64,000 nucleotides of DNA from Pseudomonas sp. UBA1879 (lineage in GTDB: Bacteria; Pseudomonadota; Gammaproteobacteria; Pseudomonadales; Pseudomonadaceae): the NCBI RefSeq assembly GCF_002338065.1, contig NZ_DDHJ01000004.1:573943-637942 (forward strand), read 5' to 3'. Positions 9,068 through 18,127 of this stretch are shown in pieces. The notes beneath the pieces were generated by a model. The model made no database searches. It was not told the origin of the DNA and saw only the letters and a list, made by a program, of their open reading frames with translations. The stretch's first letter is position 1. Every line of letters begins with the position of its first letter. A program made the position numbers and the translations under genes.

Positions 9068-10501
9068 CTAGTTCATGAGTTCTTTGACCGCCCGCTCTTG
9101 CGCAATGATTTCCTGCTGCCGTGCGTCGATCCTCGAGGCCAGCTGGAAGTTGTTGTTTGCCCGGCGCTTGGCGAATTCCAGCTGCTGGACAGCCTGTTTG
9201 AAGTCGCCCATCAGCGCGAAGTATTCGGCGCGAGCCTGGTGTGAGCCGATGGTGTTGCCCGAAAGACCCCGGGTGTCGGCGACCTGATTCCAGATGTCCG
9301 GGTCATCGGGGCGGCCCTTGAGCAGGGTTTCCAGGGCTTTCAATGCTTCGGGCGCCTTGGACTGCTTAAGCAATACATCGACCTTGGCCTGATTCAGCGG
9401 GTAGTTGTCAGGGAATTTGTCCAGCATTCGATCAACCCGCTGCTCGGCATCGGGGAAGCGGTTGTTGGTGATGTCCAGGTTGATCAACGCCAGGTTGTAC
9501 GTGATGTTGTCCGGCGCCTTGTCGATCAGCGGCTTGAGGCTCTCCCGGGCTTCGTTCAGCTGGCCCGCCTTGGTTTGCGCCAGCGCGAGGCCGTAGCGCG
9601 CGGCATCGTTTTTCGGGCTTTCGGCCAGTTGAGCGCGGAAGCGCTTGGCCGCCATCCCGGGCGTTTCCTCATAAATCAGCGCCACCCGCGCTCGCATCAG
9701 TTGGTAGGCGAGACTGTCCTCTTTGCCGCCTGGCTTGGACTGTTCGGCGCGGTTACGGGTGTCGGCGATCCGCGATTCGGTCACCGGGTGACTCATCAAA
9801 AACTCGGGCGGCTTGGCGTCGTAGCGGTACTGCCGTGCCAGACGTTCGAACATGGTCGGCATATTGCGGGGGTCGTAACCGGCTTTTTCCAGATTCATGA
9901 TGCCAATGCGGTCGGCCTCGGCTTCGTTCTGCCGGGAAAACCGCGCTTGTTCCTGAATCGCCGCCGCCTGGGTCCCGGCGATGGCGGCGATCCCCGCGTC
10001 CCCCGCACCCGCAGCGGCCATGACGATACCGGCGAGCATCGCGGCCATCACTGGCACTTGCATCCGCTGTTGCGCCTGAACGCCCCTGGCGAAGTGCCGT
10101 TGCGACAAGTGAGCCAGTTCGTGCGCCAGCACCGCTGCGTATTCGCCCTCGGTTTCGGCGTGCAGGAACAGGCCGCCGTTGACCCCGATGATTCCGCCGG
10201 GTGCGGCGAAGGCGTTGATTTCCGGGGTGTTGATCAGAATGAATTCAAGGCGACGGTCCTGCACCTGACTGGTTTCAGCGAGGCGATAGACCGAGGTTTC
10301 AACGAAATCCTTGAGCAGCGGATCCGACAGCTGTGCCACCTGCGCACGCAGCAGGCCCAGCCAGGCGCGACCCAAGTCGTGCTCCTGCTGCGGTGAAACG
10401 ATGGATGAACTGGCGTCGCCGAGCGAAGGCAGGTCGTCTGCGAACGCCGGGGTTGCCATCAGGCATGCAAGCGTCAGCAGTGTGGGGCGCAGAACATTCA
10501 T
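9068..10501 (-). CDS. bepA: periplasmic M48 metalloprotease/chaperone with TPRs (BepA/YfgC-like)
   Basis: 477 aa with a signal peptide (MNVLRPTLLTLACLMATPAFA), so it acts in the periplasm in outer-membrane protein (Bam/LptD) quality control. The zinc site HELAHLSQRHF (HExxH) and the downstream EAEADRIGIMNLEKAGYDP glutamate are intact. The C-terminal half is TPR-like (AARYGLALAQTKAGQLNEARE, DNITYNLALINLDI). The ATG at 10501 gives a clean signal peptide; the frame extends upstream to 10852 but overlaps the tusA-like gene on the other strand and has no similarity. Confidence 0.9.
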   Translation of the reverse strand: MNVLRPTLLTLACLMATPAFADDLPSLGDASSSIVSPQQEHDLGRAWLGLLRAQVAQLSDPLLKDFVETSVYRLAETSQVQDRRLEFILINTPEINAFAAPGGIIGVNGGLFLHAETEGEYAAVLAHELAHLSQRHFARGVQAQQRMQVPVMAAMLAGIVMAAAGAGDAGIAAIAGTQAAAIQEQARFSRQNEAEADRIGIMNLEKAGYDPRNMPTMFERLARQYRYDAKPPEFLMSHPVTESRIADTRNRAEQSKPGGKEDSLAYQLMRARVALIYEETPGMAAKRFRAQLAESPKNDAARYGLALAQTKAGQLNEARESLKPLIDKAPDNITYNLALINLDITNNRFPDAEQRVDRMLDKFPDNYPLNQAKVDVLLKQSKAPEALKALETLLKGRPDDPDIWNQVADTRGLSGNTIGSHQARAEYFALMGDFKQAVQQLEFAKRRANNNFQLASRIDARQQEIIAQERAVKELMN

Positions 10502-10648
10502 GCACGAAACTCTGAGACAGAAAGGCGTTACTGTAGCTGGCTCAATGGCTTGCTGACCAGAGTGGGGTATTCTTGCAAACCTGTAAGAAGATTCTTCATC
10601 CAGGGGCCATTTTTGTGTCACTTGGATGTGTCTACCCGGAGAAAAAAG

Positions 10649-10900
10649 ATGTCTGACGCTGTAGGTCGCCCTGCGACGAGCGATGCCGAGCTGGATGCCA
10701 GCGGTCTGAATTGCCCGCTGCCGCTGCTCAAGGCCAAGATGGAACTCAATCGCCTGGCGAGCGGCGCGGTCCTCAAAGTGACCGCCACCGATGCAGGCTC
10801 CCAGCGTGACTTCCGAACGTTCGCAAAACTGGCGGGCCATGCACTGGTGCATGAAGAAGCGGCCGACGGTGTCTATCGCTATTGGTTACGCAAGGCCTGA
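10649..10900 (+). CDS. TusA/SirA-like sulfur carrier protein
   Basis: 83 aa. The SirA/TusA fold signature LDASGLNCPLPLLKAKMELN holds the sulfur-accepting Cys in the CPLP motif, followed by LKVTATDAGSQRDF (the usual D-P-G-S-...-D-I/F element) and the terminal beta strand YRYWLRK. Start at 10649 after CCGGAGAAAA. It sits immediately upstream of a PerM-like permease gene (45 bp), a common pseudomonad arrangement. Confidence 0.85.
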   Translation: MSDAVGRPATSDAELDASGLNCPLPLLKAKMELNRLASGAVLKVTATDAGSQRDFRTFAKLAGHALVHEEAADGVYRYWLRKA

Positions 10901-10945
10901 TCGTTTTACCCCTCCGCTTACCTCCTTTGCCCCAAAGGTTCATCG

Positions 10946-12016
10946 ATGTTCAAAGTGCTTCGCGACTGGATGCAGCGTTACTTCTCGGATGAAGAGGCCG
11001 TCGTGCTGGCGGTGCTGTTGGTGTTGGGGTTTACGGTCGTACTGACCCTGGGGGGGATGCTGGCACCGGTGCTGGCCGGTCTGGTGCTGGCGTTTCTGAT
11101 GCAGGGCGTGGTCGTGCAGCTCGAACGCCTGCGAATGCCGGAAAAGGGCGCGGTGGGGCTGGTCTTCGCGTTGTTCATGGGGGCACTGGCGCTGTTTCTG
11201 CTGGTGTTGGTGCCGTTGCTTTGGCATCAGTTGATCACCCTGTTCAACGAATTGCCGGGCATGCTCGCCAAATGGCAGTCGCTGCTGTTGCTGCTGCCGG
11301 AGCGCTATCCGCACCTGGTTTCCGATGAGCAAGTGCTGCAGGCCATCGAAGCGGCCCGGGGTGAAATCGGCAAATTCGGCCAATGGGCGCTGACCTTCTC
11401 GCTGTCCAGCCTGCCGCTGCTGGTCAACATGATGATCTACCTGGTGCTGGTACCGATTCTGGTGTTCTTCTTCCTTAAGGACCGTCGGATGATTGGCCGA
11501 TGGTTCCGAGGATATCTGCCTCGCGAACGTACGCTGATTACCCGCGTGGCCGAGGAAATGAACCGCCAGATCGCCAATTACATCCGTGGAAAAGTCATCG
11601 AGATCTTCATTTGCGGTGCGGTGACCTACATCGCGTTCGTCACGATGGGGCTCAACTATTCAGCGCTGCTGGCCATGCTGGTGGGGATTTCCGTGGTCGT
11701 GCCCTACGTCGGGGCGGTCGTGGTGACCGTGCCAGTGGCGTTCATCGCGCTGTTTCAGTGGGGCTGGAGCGACCAGTTCATCTACCTGATGGCAGTCTAC
11801 GGCATCATCCAGACTCTCGACGGCAACGTGCTGGTGCCGTTGCTGTTCTCGCAAACGGTCAGCCTGCACCCGGTGGCGATCATCTGCGCGGTGTTGCTGT
11901 TTGGGGGGCTGTGGGGATTCTGGGGGATTTTCTTCGCCATCCCGCTGGCGACCCTGTTCAAGGCCGTGCTGGACGCCTGGCCTCGCAACGAGCCGACGGT
12001 GGCGCCGTTGTTGTAG
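10946..12016 (+). CDS. perM: AI-2E/PerM-family inner-membrane permease
   Basis: 356 aa, about eight hydrophobic segments including VLAVLLVLGFTVVLTLGGML near the N-terminus, LPLLVNMMIYLVLVPILVFFF in the middle and the C-terminal AIICAVLLFGGLWGFWGIFF. The family hallmark is the long soluble stretch between segments 3 and 4 and GxxLGPLLGA-like re-entrant sequence (VVPYVGAVVVTVPVAFIALF). Substrate is uncertain for the family. Likely co-transcribed with the TusA-like gene. Confidence 0.85.
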   Translation: MFKVLRDWMQRYFSDEEAVVLAVLLVLGFTVVLTLGGMLAPVLAGLVLAFLMQGVVVQLERLRMPEKGAVGLVFALFMGALALFLLVLVPLLWHQLITLFNELPGMLAKWQSLLLLLPERYPHLVSDEQVLQAIEAARGEIGKFGQWALTFSLSSLPLLVNMMIYLVLVPILVFFFLKDRRMIGRWFRGYLPRERTLITRVAEEMNRQIANYIRGKVIEIFICGAVTYIAFVTMGLNYSALLAMLVGISVVVPYVGAVVVTVPVAFIALFQWGWSDQFIYLMAVYGIIQTLDGNVLVPLLFSQTVSLHPVAIICAVLLFGGLWGFWGIFFAIPLATLFKAVLDAWPRNEPTVAPLL

Positions 12017-12033
12017 TGCCGGGAGGTAAAACC

Positions 12034-12123
12034 TGTGGGAGCCGGCTTGCTGGCGAAAGCGGCGTGTCAGTCAGTACATCTGCAACTGATCCACCGTTTT
12101 CGCCAGCAAGCCGACTCCCACAA
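12034..12123. repeat. REP/BIME-type inverted repeat (GTGGGAGCCGGCTTGCTGGCGAA)
   Basis: Arm TGTGGGAGCCGGCTTGCTGG at 12034-12053 (continuing CGAAA) pairs with TTTCGCCAGCAAGCCG at 12098-12113 and CTCCCACA beyond it. The same family is seen again at 63915-64000. It lies between the convergent perM and bcp genes and probably also acts as a transcription end. Confidence 0.85.
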
Positions 12124-12138
12124 CATGCAGGCCTGCTT

Positions 12139-12612
12139 TCAGGCTTCGCTTAACGCCTGAGCCGCTTCCAATACAGCCGCCACATGCCCTGGCACTTTCA
12201 CGCCACGCCATTCCTTGCGCAGGACGCCGTTCTTGTCGATCAGGAACGTGCTGCGATCAACGCCCAGGTATTCCTTGCCATACAGCTTTTTCAGCTTGAT
12301 CACGTCGAACAACTGGCAGAGCGATTCGTCCTTGTCCGAAATCAACTCGAACGGGAATGCCTGCTTGGCCTTGAAGTTCTCGTGGGATTTCAAACTGTCG
12401 CGAGACACGCCGAAGACCACGGTATTGGCGGCCTTGAAAGCGTCGTGCTGGTCACGAAAGCCCTGGCCCTGCGTGGTGCAGCCCGGGGTGTTGTCTTTCG
12501 GGTAGAAATAAATGACCACGTGTTGACCCTTCAGCACCGACAGGCTCACCGCCTGATCGCTGGTGGCCTGTACCTGAAAGTCGGGAACGGGGGTGTCCAG
12601 TTCTACAGCCAT
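12139..12612 (-). CDS. bcp: thioredoxin-dependent peroxiredoxin Bcp/PrxQ
   Basis: 157 aa cytosolic peroxidase. The peroxidatic Cys is in YFYPKDNTPGCTTQGQGFRD. The resolving Cys found five residues later in E. coli Bcp is replaced here by Gly (CTTQG rather than CTxEAC), so it would act as a 1-Cys or differently resolved enzyme, as in other pseudomonad Bcp proteins. The FGVSRDSLKSHENFKAKQ segment and Arg are conserved. Its start is 11 bp downstream of gcvR, so the two genes are probably one operon (gcvR-bcp). Confidence 0.92.
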   Translation of the reverse strand: MAVELDTPVPDFQVQATSDQAVSLSVLKGQHVVIYFYPKDNTPGCTTQGQGFRDQHDAFKAANTVVFGVSRDSLKSHENFKAKQAFPFELISDKDESLCQLFDVIKLKKLYGKEYLGVDRSTFLIDKNGVLRKEWRGVKVPGHVAAVLEAAQALSEA

Positions 12613-12623
12613 GGAGGTCTTCC

Positions 12624-13187
12624 TTACATCGGTGCTTGCGGGCGCCAGGGTTCGATCAGCGCGTCGAGATTGAGGGCGTCGGCGAAATCCAGGAACTGAT
12701 CGCGCAGCCAGCTGATTTGCGTGCCGGCCGGCAATGTCACGGTGAATGTCGCATTGAGCATCGTGCCACCGGTCTGCGGGGCCTGATAGGTGTCGCAGAT
12801 CAGGTTTTCCAGCTCGACGTTGTGGTCGATGAAGAACTGGCACAGCTCATTGATGATGTCCGGACGGTACGCCGAGCTGACATAAGCGACATAAGGCAAG
12901 GCCTCTGGCCGGCTTTCCAGCGAGGCGCTGCGCACGACGTTGACGGTGAAGTCGTGTTTCTTCGACAGGTTCGGCAAGCCGGTCTCAAGACGGGCCAGTG
13001 CGTCCCAACTGCCGGAGACTTGCAGGATCAGGGCACTGCATTCGCCGTGGCGAGTGAGGCGCGAGCTGACCACCGAGCAACGGTTTTCATGACTGGCGCG
13101 GCACAGGACGTTGGTCAGCTCCATTGGGTTGGCGCCAAGGGCACTGATGACAAGGAATTGTTCGCGAACTGTGGGGATGGACGACAT
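12624..13187 (-). CDS. gcvR: glycine cleavage system repressor GcvR-like, tandem ACT domains
   Basis: 187 aa, two ACT domains (about residues 8-85 and 95-175): REQFLVISALGANPMELTNVL, then YVAYVSSAYRPDIINELCQF. GcvR senses glycine and antagonises GcvA; no DNA-binding domain is present, as expected. In pseudomonads it commonly sits between bcp and dapA as here. Confidence 0.85.
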   Translation of the reverse strand: MSSIPTVREQFLVISALGANPMELTNVLCRASHENRCSVVSSRLTRHGECSALILQVSGSWDALARLETGLPNLSKKHDFTVNVVRSASLESRPEALPYVAYVSSAYRPDIINELCQFFIDHNVELENLICDTYQAPQTGGTMLNATFTVTLPAGTQISWLRDQFLDFADALNLDALIEPWRPQAPM

Positions 13188-13501
13188 GCAGCATTCCTAA
13201 GCGATGAGCGGTCGGTACATTCTTGGCTTGTGCGGCGGATTCGGCGAAAGCAGGACTCGCGGCATCGACCCGGATCCCTGCCGTTCGCCGCCGACGTGAG
13301 CCAGTCACATCGAGCACGGAGCAGGGCCGGGGCGGGTTTTGCAACGACGAAAGCGATCAGTCGAACGAGCTGCGCAGATGACCAGTACCGATCAAAGACC
13401 GAAGGGTAGCGAAAACCGTCGCTCAGGGGAATGCTCGCCTTGTGCAAGGATCATGGCGCCAGTACCATTACCGCTCTCTTTTTCCGGCAGGAGCGGTTTG
13501 C
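13188..13501. promoter_or_regulatory. divergent intergenic region gcvR / dapA
   Basis: About 314 bp holding the two divergent promoters. Just before dapA is GGCAGGAGCGG, a plausible ribosome site. I cannot point to a definite promoter or lysine-responsive element. Confidence 0.4.
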
Positions 13502-14380
13502 ATGATTGCGGGCAGTATGGTGGCACTGGTCACACCTATGGATGCACAGGGGCGTCTCGACTGGGACAGCCTGAGCAAACTGGTGGACTTTCACCTGAAA
13601 GAGGGCACCAACGCCATCGTGGCCGTCGGCACGACCGGGGAATCCGCGACGCTTGACGTCAACGAGCACATCGAAGTGATCCGTCACGTCGTCAAACAGG
13701 TCGCTGGCCGCATTCCGGTCATCGCCGGGACGGGCGCCAACTCTACCCGCGAAGCGGTCGAGCTGACCCAGAACGCCAAGGACGCCGGAGCCGATGCCTG
13801 CCTGCTGGTGACGCCGTACTACAACAAGCCGACCCAGGAAGGCCTGTACCAGCACTTCAAACACATCGCCGAAGCCGTGGACATTCCGCAGATCCTCTAC
13901 AACGTGCCAGGCCGCACCTCCTGCGACATGAAGGCCGAGACCGTGATCCGTCTGTCCAAGGTCAAGAACATCATTGCCATCAAGGAAGCCACGGGCGACC
14001 TGCAGCGCGCCAAGGACATCCTCGCCGGTGTCGAGAGCGACTTCCTGGTGTACTCGGGTGACGACGCCACCGCAGTCGAGCTGATCCTGCTCGGCGGCAA
14101 GGGCAACATTTCCGTGACCGCCAACGTTGCCCCGCGTGACATGGCCGACCTGTGCAAGGCCGCCATCGCGGGCGACGCCACCACGGCCCGCGCGATCCAC
14201 GAAAAACTGATGCCGCTGAACAAGACCCTGTTCATCGAATCGAACCCTATCCCCGTGAAATGGGCTCTGCACGAAATGGGTTTGATGCCGGACGGTATCC
14301 GTCTGCCGCTCACCTGGCTCAGCGAGTCCTGCCACGAGCCGGTACGTCAGGCCCTGCGCCAGTCCGGCGTATTGGTTTAA
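13502..14380 (+). CDS. dapA: 4-hydroxy-tetrahydrodipicolinate synthase
   Basis: 292 aa, the exact family length. It condenses pyruvate with aspartate semialdehyde, the first step to lysine and diaminopimelate. The catalytic Lys lies in IIAIKEATGDLQRAKDI (about residue 161), the Tyr in LYNVPGRTSCDM, and the early strand VGTTGESATLDVNEHIEVI is intact. Start MIAGSMVALVTPMD at 13502. bamC follows after 17 bp, giving the usual dapA-bamC-MBL-purC cluster. Confidence 0.96.
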   Translation: MIAGSMVALVTPMDAQGRLDWDSLSKLVDFHLKEGTNAIVAVGTTGESATLDVNEHIEVIRHVVKQVAGRIPVIAGTGANSTREAVELTQNAKDAGADACLLVTPYYNKPTQEGLYQHFKHIAEAVDIPQILYNVPGRTSCDMKAETVIRLSKVKNIIAIKEATGDLQRAKDILAGVESDFLVYSGDDATAVELILLGGKGNISVTANVAPRDMADLCKAAIAGDATTARAIHEKLMPLNKTLFIESNPIPVKWALHEMGLMPDGIRLPLTWLSESCHEPVRQALRQSGVLV

Positions 14381-14397
14381 TGAGGAAGCACTACGCA

Positions 14398-15513
14398 ATG
14401 AAGCGACTGGCCGGACTTTCCGCACTAGCCCTGATCATCTCCAGCACCAGCGGTTGCAGCTGGCTGTTTGGCCAGGACGGTTACTTCCGTGATCGCAGCA
14501 GCGATTACCTCGAAGCGACCCAGAAACCCCCGATGCAATTGCCCGAAGGCGTCCAGGAAGCCAAGCGCCTGGACCCGCTGCTGCCGATCCCGCGCAACGT
14601 GGCAGACGACACCCAGAAGGGTGAGTTCACGGTGCCGCGTCCGCAGCCGCTGTCCACCGTTCAGGAATCCGGCGATTACACCCTGCAGAAGAGCGGCGAC
14701 AACCGCTGGATCCTGGCCCAGCGCGCTCCGGCAGAAGTCTGGCCAGTGGCTCACCAGTATTTCGAAGACAACGGTTTCCGCATTGCCGAAGATCGTCCGC
14801 AGACCGGCGAATTCAACACCACCTGGCAGCGCATGGACGAACTGTCCGCTGCCGTAGCCAAGCGCATGGGTGGCACGGGCGACAGCGCCAGCACTGAAAC
14901 CCGCGTGCGCGTTCGCATCGAACCGGGCGTGCAGCGCAACACCAGTGAAGTCTACATCGTCAGCGTCCAGCGCCCGGCCGGCAGCAGTGAAGAGCCTGCT
15001 TTCCCGTCGCGCAGCACCAACGTGGGCCTGGACTCGGTTCTCACCGACGACATGCTCGCCAGCCTGACTCGTACGGCCGAGAAGGGCGGTTCGGTGTCCT
15101 TGCTGGCCGCGCGTGACTTCGACACCCCGAGTCGTGTGGCCCTGAGCGAAGACGGCAGCGGCAACCCGGTACTGAACCTGGGCGCCGACCTCGATCGCGC
15201 CTGGTCCAGCGTCGGCCGTGCGTTGAATCAGGGTGACTGGCGCGTTGAAGACATCAACCGCAGCCTGGGTCTGTACTACATCAACCTGGCTGAAAAGGCC
15301 GACAAGCCTGAGAACAAGCCCGGCATCTTCTCGCGCATGTTTGGCAGCGAAGAAACCAAGGAACAGAAAGAAGCGCGCGCCGAGCGTTATCAGGTTCGCC
15401 TGAGCAAAGTCGGTGACAACGTTCAAGTGACGGTCGAGAAGAACATCAACACCGTTGCGCCAGTCGAAGTCGCTCGCCGCGTGTTGAGCGTCATTCAGGA
15501 CAACCTGGGTTAA
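14398..15513 (+). CDS. bamC: outer-membrane assembly lipoprotein BamC
   Basis: 371 aa lipoprotein of the Bam complex. The signal peptide ends in the lipobox SSTSGC (Cys 20 region), followed by the unstructured N-terminal segment with SSDYLEATQKPPMQLPEGV that binds BamD, then two helix-grip domains (from about 90 and 230). ATG 14398 is chosen because it gives a correct lipoprotein signal; an ATG at 14380 overlapping the dapA stop would add six residues. Confidence 0.92.
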   Translation: MKRLAGLSALALIISSTSGCSWLFGQDGYFRDRSSDYLEATQKPPMQLPEGVQEAKRLDPLLPIPRNVADDTQKGEFTVPRPQPLSTVQESGDYTLQKSGDNRWILAQRAPAEVWPVAHQYFEDNGFRIAEDRPQTGEFNTTWQRMDELSAAVAKRMGGTGDSASTETRVRVRIEPGVQRNTSEVYIVSVQRPAGSSEEPAFPSRSTNVGLDSVLTDDMLASLTRTAEKGGSVSLLAARDFDTPSRVALSEDGSGNPVLNLGADLDRAWSSVGRALNQGDWRVEDINRSLGLYYINLAEKADKPENKPGIFSRMFGSEETKEQKEARAERYQVRLSKVGDNVQVTVEKNINTVAPVEVARRVLSVIQDNLG

Positions 15514-16272
15514 GTGCGTTTCGCAGTTCTTGGCAGTGGTAGCCGGGGTAACGGCACGCTGGTCGCGAGCAACGATACGTACGTGCTGGTCGATTGCGGT
15601 TTCTCCCTGCGTGAAACCGAACGTCGTCTGGACAAACTGGGTGTTCACGGCCAGCAGTTGAGCGCCATTCTGGTGACCCACGAGCATGCCGACCATGTGC
15701 ATGGCGTGGGTTTGCTTTCTCGTCGTTACGACGTGCCGGTTTATCTGAGCGACGGCACCCTGCGGGGCATGCGCAAGCCGATCGACGCGGGCATCCGACT
15801 GGCGGGCGGGCAGGGTGTGCAAATCGGCGACTTGAACATCGAGGTGGTCTCGGTGGCCCACGATGCGCTGGAGCCGACGCAGTTCGTGTTCAATAACGGG
15901 CGCAAGCGGTTTGGCCTGCTGACCGATCTGGGATCGTACTGTCCGTCGGTGCTCGACAGCTATCGCGGGCTGGACGCTCTGATGATCGAGTCCAACCACT
16001 GCCGCGAGATGCTGGCACGCGGGGCTTACCCTTACTTCCTGAAGCAACGGGTCGGCGGGGAATTCGGACATCTGAACAACCATCAGGCTGCGGGTCTGGT
16101 GAACGAATTGGGGTGGCAAGGGCTTCAGCATCTGGTGCTGGCCCACTTGAGCAGCAAGAACAACCTGCCGCATCTGGCCCGGCAATGTTTCGTCGACACC
16201 CTCGGGTGCGACCCGGACTGGCTACAATTGGCCGATCAGGATTCAGGGCTCGACTGGCGCGAAATCGCCTGA
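15514..16272 (+). CDS. MBL-fold metallohydrolase (WalJ/YycJ-like)
   Basis: 252 aa, starting with GTG right after the bamC stop codon. The metallo-beta-lactamase motif LVTHEHADHVHGVGLL (HxHxDH) is intact and the second His/Asp sites are in NHCREML and LAHLSSKNN. The family (YycJ) includes single-domain nuclease-like enzymes; the substrate is not certain. Context bamC-MBL-purC is conserved in Pseudomonas. Confidence 0.85.
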   Translation: MRFAVLGSGSRGNGTLVASNDTYVLVDCGFSLRETERRLDKLGVHGQQLSAILVTHEHADHVHGVGLLSRRYDVPVYLSDGTLRGMRKPIDAGIRLAGGQGVQIGDLNIEVVSVAHDALEPTQFVFNNGRKRFGLLTDLGSYCPSVLDSYRGLDALMIESNHCREMLARGAYPYFLKQRVGGEFGHLNNHQAAGLVNELGWQGLQHLVLAHLSSKNNLPHLARQCFVDTLGCDPDWLQLADQDSGLDWREIA

Positions 16273-16355
16273 CGTCCCCACCCAACTCTCAATGGGCGTC
16301 TGGCCCAAGTTATCTAATCTGGGCGACTCGCCCAAGCCTACAAGCGGAGCCCATC

Positions 16356-17069
16356 ATGGAAAAACGTGAAGAACTCTACCGCGGCAAAGCCAAGTCGGTT
16401 TACAAGACCGACGACGCTGACCGCTTGATCCTGCTGTTTCGCAACGACACCTCGGCGTTCGACGGCAAACGCATCGAACAGCTCGACCGCAAAGGCATGG
16501 TGAACAACAAATTCAACGCCTTCATCATGCAGAAACTCGAAGCGGCAGGGATTCCGACCCAGTTCGACAAGCTGCTGGCCGACAACGAAGTGCTGGTCAA
16601 GAAGCTCGACATGATTCCGGTGGAATGCGTTGTGCGTAATTACGCAGCGGGCAGCCTGGTCAAGCGTTTGGGCGTCGAAGAAGGCCTCAAGCTCAATCCG
16701 TACACCTTCGAGCTGTTCCTGAAAGACGACGCCAAGGGCGACCCGTTCATCAACGAATCCCACGTCGTTGCGTTTGGCTGGGGCACCGCTGAACAACTGG
16801 CACGCATGAAAGAACTGTCACTCAAGGTCAACGACGTTCTGAGCAAACTGTTCGACGACGCAGGCCTGCTGCTGGTCGACTTCAAACTCGAATTCGGCGT
16901 GTTCAGCGACGGCTCCATCGTCCTGGGCGACGAATTCAGCCCCGACGGCTGCCGCCTGTGGGACAAGGACACCAAGAAAAAAATGGACAAAGACCGCTTC
17001 CGTCAGGGCCTCGGTGACGTCATCGAAGCCTACGAAGAAGTCGCCCACCGCCTGGGCGTCCCGCTCTAA
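16356..17069 (+). CDS. purC: phosphoribosylaminoimidazole-succinocarboxamide synthase
   Basis: 237 aa. It ligates aspartate to CAIR in purine synthesis. Hallmarks: ELYRGKAKSVYKTDD at the N-terminus (nucleotide loop), FRNDTSAFDGK, IPVECVVRNYAAGSLVKR and LVDFKLEFG with ..GDEFSPDGCRLWD. Start at 16356 with GCGGAG upstream. Confidence 0.96.
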   Translation: MEKREELYRGKAKSVYKTDDADRLILLFRNDTSAFDGKRIEQLDRKGMVNNKFNAFIMQKLEAAGIPTQFDKLLADNEVLVKKLDMIPVECVVRNYAAGSLVKRLGVEEGLKLNPYTFELFLKDDAKGDPFINESHVVAFGWGTAEQLARMKELSLKVNDVLSKLFDDAGLLLVDFKLEFGVFSDGSIVLGDEFSPDGCRLWDKDTKKKMDKDRFRQGLGDVIEAYEEVAHRLGVPL

Positions 17070-17159
17070 AGCGCAACCGCCGCAAGCATCTGAAAAAACG
17101 CGGGAATTTTGAAAAAAGGGTTCGCGTTTTTTCATCAAGCTGTTATGATGCGCGCCGTT

Positions 17160-17249
17160 GGAGAGATGCCGGAGTGGCCGAACGGGACGGATTCGAAATC
17201 CGTTGTACTGGCGACAGTACCTAGGGTTCAAATCCCTATCTCTCCGCCA
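17160..17249 (+). tRNA. tRNA-Ser (anticodon CGA)
   Basis: A 90-nt class II tRNA. Acceptor arms GGAGAGA (17160-17166) and TCTCTCC (17239-17245) pair, with discriminator G and encoded CCA. The anticodon loop TTCGAAA has CGA at 17194-17196 (reads UCG). It has a long variable arm, and a T-loop GGTTCAAATCC. A TATGAT -10-like box at 17144-17149 is followed by a GC-rich discriminator typical of stringently controlled tRNA promoters. Confidence 0.95.
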
Positions 17250-17256
17250 TATCTAG

Positions 17257-17297
17257 AAAACCCCTGTAATTCAATGAGTTACGGGGGTTTTCTTTTT
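17257..17297 (+). terminator. rho-independent terminator after tRNA-Ser
   Basis: AAAACCCCTGTAA (17257-17269) pairs with TTACGGGGGTTTT (17279-17291), 9-nt loop, then T-rich sequence. Confidence 0.85.
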
Positions 17298-17305
17298 GGA
17301 TTGTT

Positions 17306-18016
17306 CTACTCGGTTGTACTACTAACCTCAGCAGTTTTTGCGAGATTTTCCCCAAGGTACATGCGATTGAGTAGCACGCCGCATGCCCGTAGCGAATTCT
17401 GAAGCTTCACCGTTCCCTCCAGCGCCTCCCGAACCCAGCACGCCGGATAATCTTTCTCCTTGTGTCGAAAGCCTTCGACCTTACCGCCCCTGTTCTCATC
17501 GATGAATGAGATGGACGCATTGTGGACGATCAGTTGATGATGTTTGACCATGTTCATGAATGCGTGCGTATACCCAAACCACTCTGATGTGAGAGCGTCA
17601 TTCAGCCGATCTTTAAGCTTTCCAACCGGAAGGGCGTCTTTGACGTTGTGGATGTAGAAATTGCCTGTGAGCGGCGCGGGCACTACAAGGCCGTTCAGTA
17701 GCTGCCCAAAGCTATCGTACGAATTGCGAGTGATTGCGACGCAGGCAATCAAGTTGGCTTCGCTGATTAAACCAGCTCTATGAATGGCACCATCATCGTC
17801 CTCGCACCCGAATAACCGCTCTGCAAACTTTATTCCGTGCGGGTCGTTTTCGGCATTGAATGCGGTGAAGGCATCGCGGGCGAGACACTTGTGGTACTCG
17901 AAGATATCCCTTGATCGGCCAAGTGAATTGATGATCTGGATAAGCCTTTTGCTTGTGCTAGGCTGGCGAATCTTGACTTGTGCCCTCAGGGCCTCCAGGT
18001 TCCATGCTTCACTCAT
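17306..18016 (-). CDS. hypothetical protein, mostly helical, accessory
   Basis: 236 aa, not recognised. ATG 18016 has AAGGA 7 bp upstream and is preferred over starts further up. The sequence is soluble and helical; the segment EWFGYTHAFMNMVKHHQLIVHN resembles the helical cores of HEPN-like proteins, but no RxxxxH motif is seen, so this is only a shape impression. The base composition is visibly more AT-rich than the nadA-purC block, in keeping with acquired DNA next to the tRNA. Followed on the same strand by two further unfamiliar genes. Confidence 0.65.
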   Translation of the reverse strand: MSEAWNLEALRAQVKIRQPSTSKRLIQIINSLGRSRDIFEYHKCLARDAFTAFNAENDPHGIKFAERLFGCEDDDGAIHRAGLISEANLIACVAITRNSYDSFGQLLNGLVVPAPLTGNFYIHNVKDALPVGKLKDRLNDALTSEWFGYTHAFMNMVKHHQLIVHNASISFIDENRGGKVEGFRHKEKDYPACWVREALEGTVKLQNSLRACGVLLNRMYLGENLAKTAEVSSTTE

Positions 18017-18127
18017 AGTCATTTCCTTTGGCGTGATGGTTATCCGGTTGAGCCTTGAGGGGATCGATACTGCTGGTGGGGCGCCACCTCCACATTTAAT
18101 CGGCATGATGGCAAATAGTCCGCCTGC

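Noticed and set aside
14425..16185. 586-aa minus-strand frame over bamC and the MBL gene
   Set aside because: Antisense shadow; the plus-strand products carry signal peptide, lipobox and HxHxDH motif.
17160..17249. tRNA-Ser 3'-end duplication as the right attachment site of an island
   Set aside because: I did not find a second copy of the tRNA 3' end (GGTTCAAATCCCTATCTCTC) later in the window and no integrase gene is visible, so island boundaries are not claimed.
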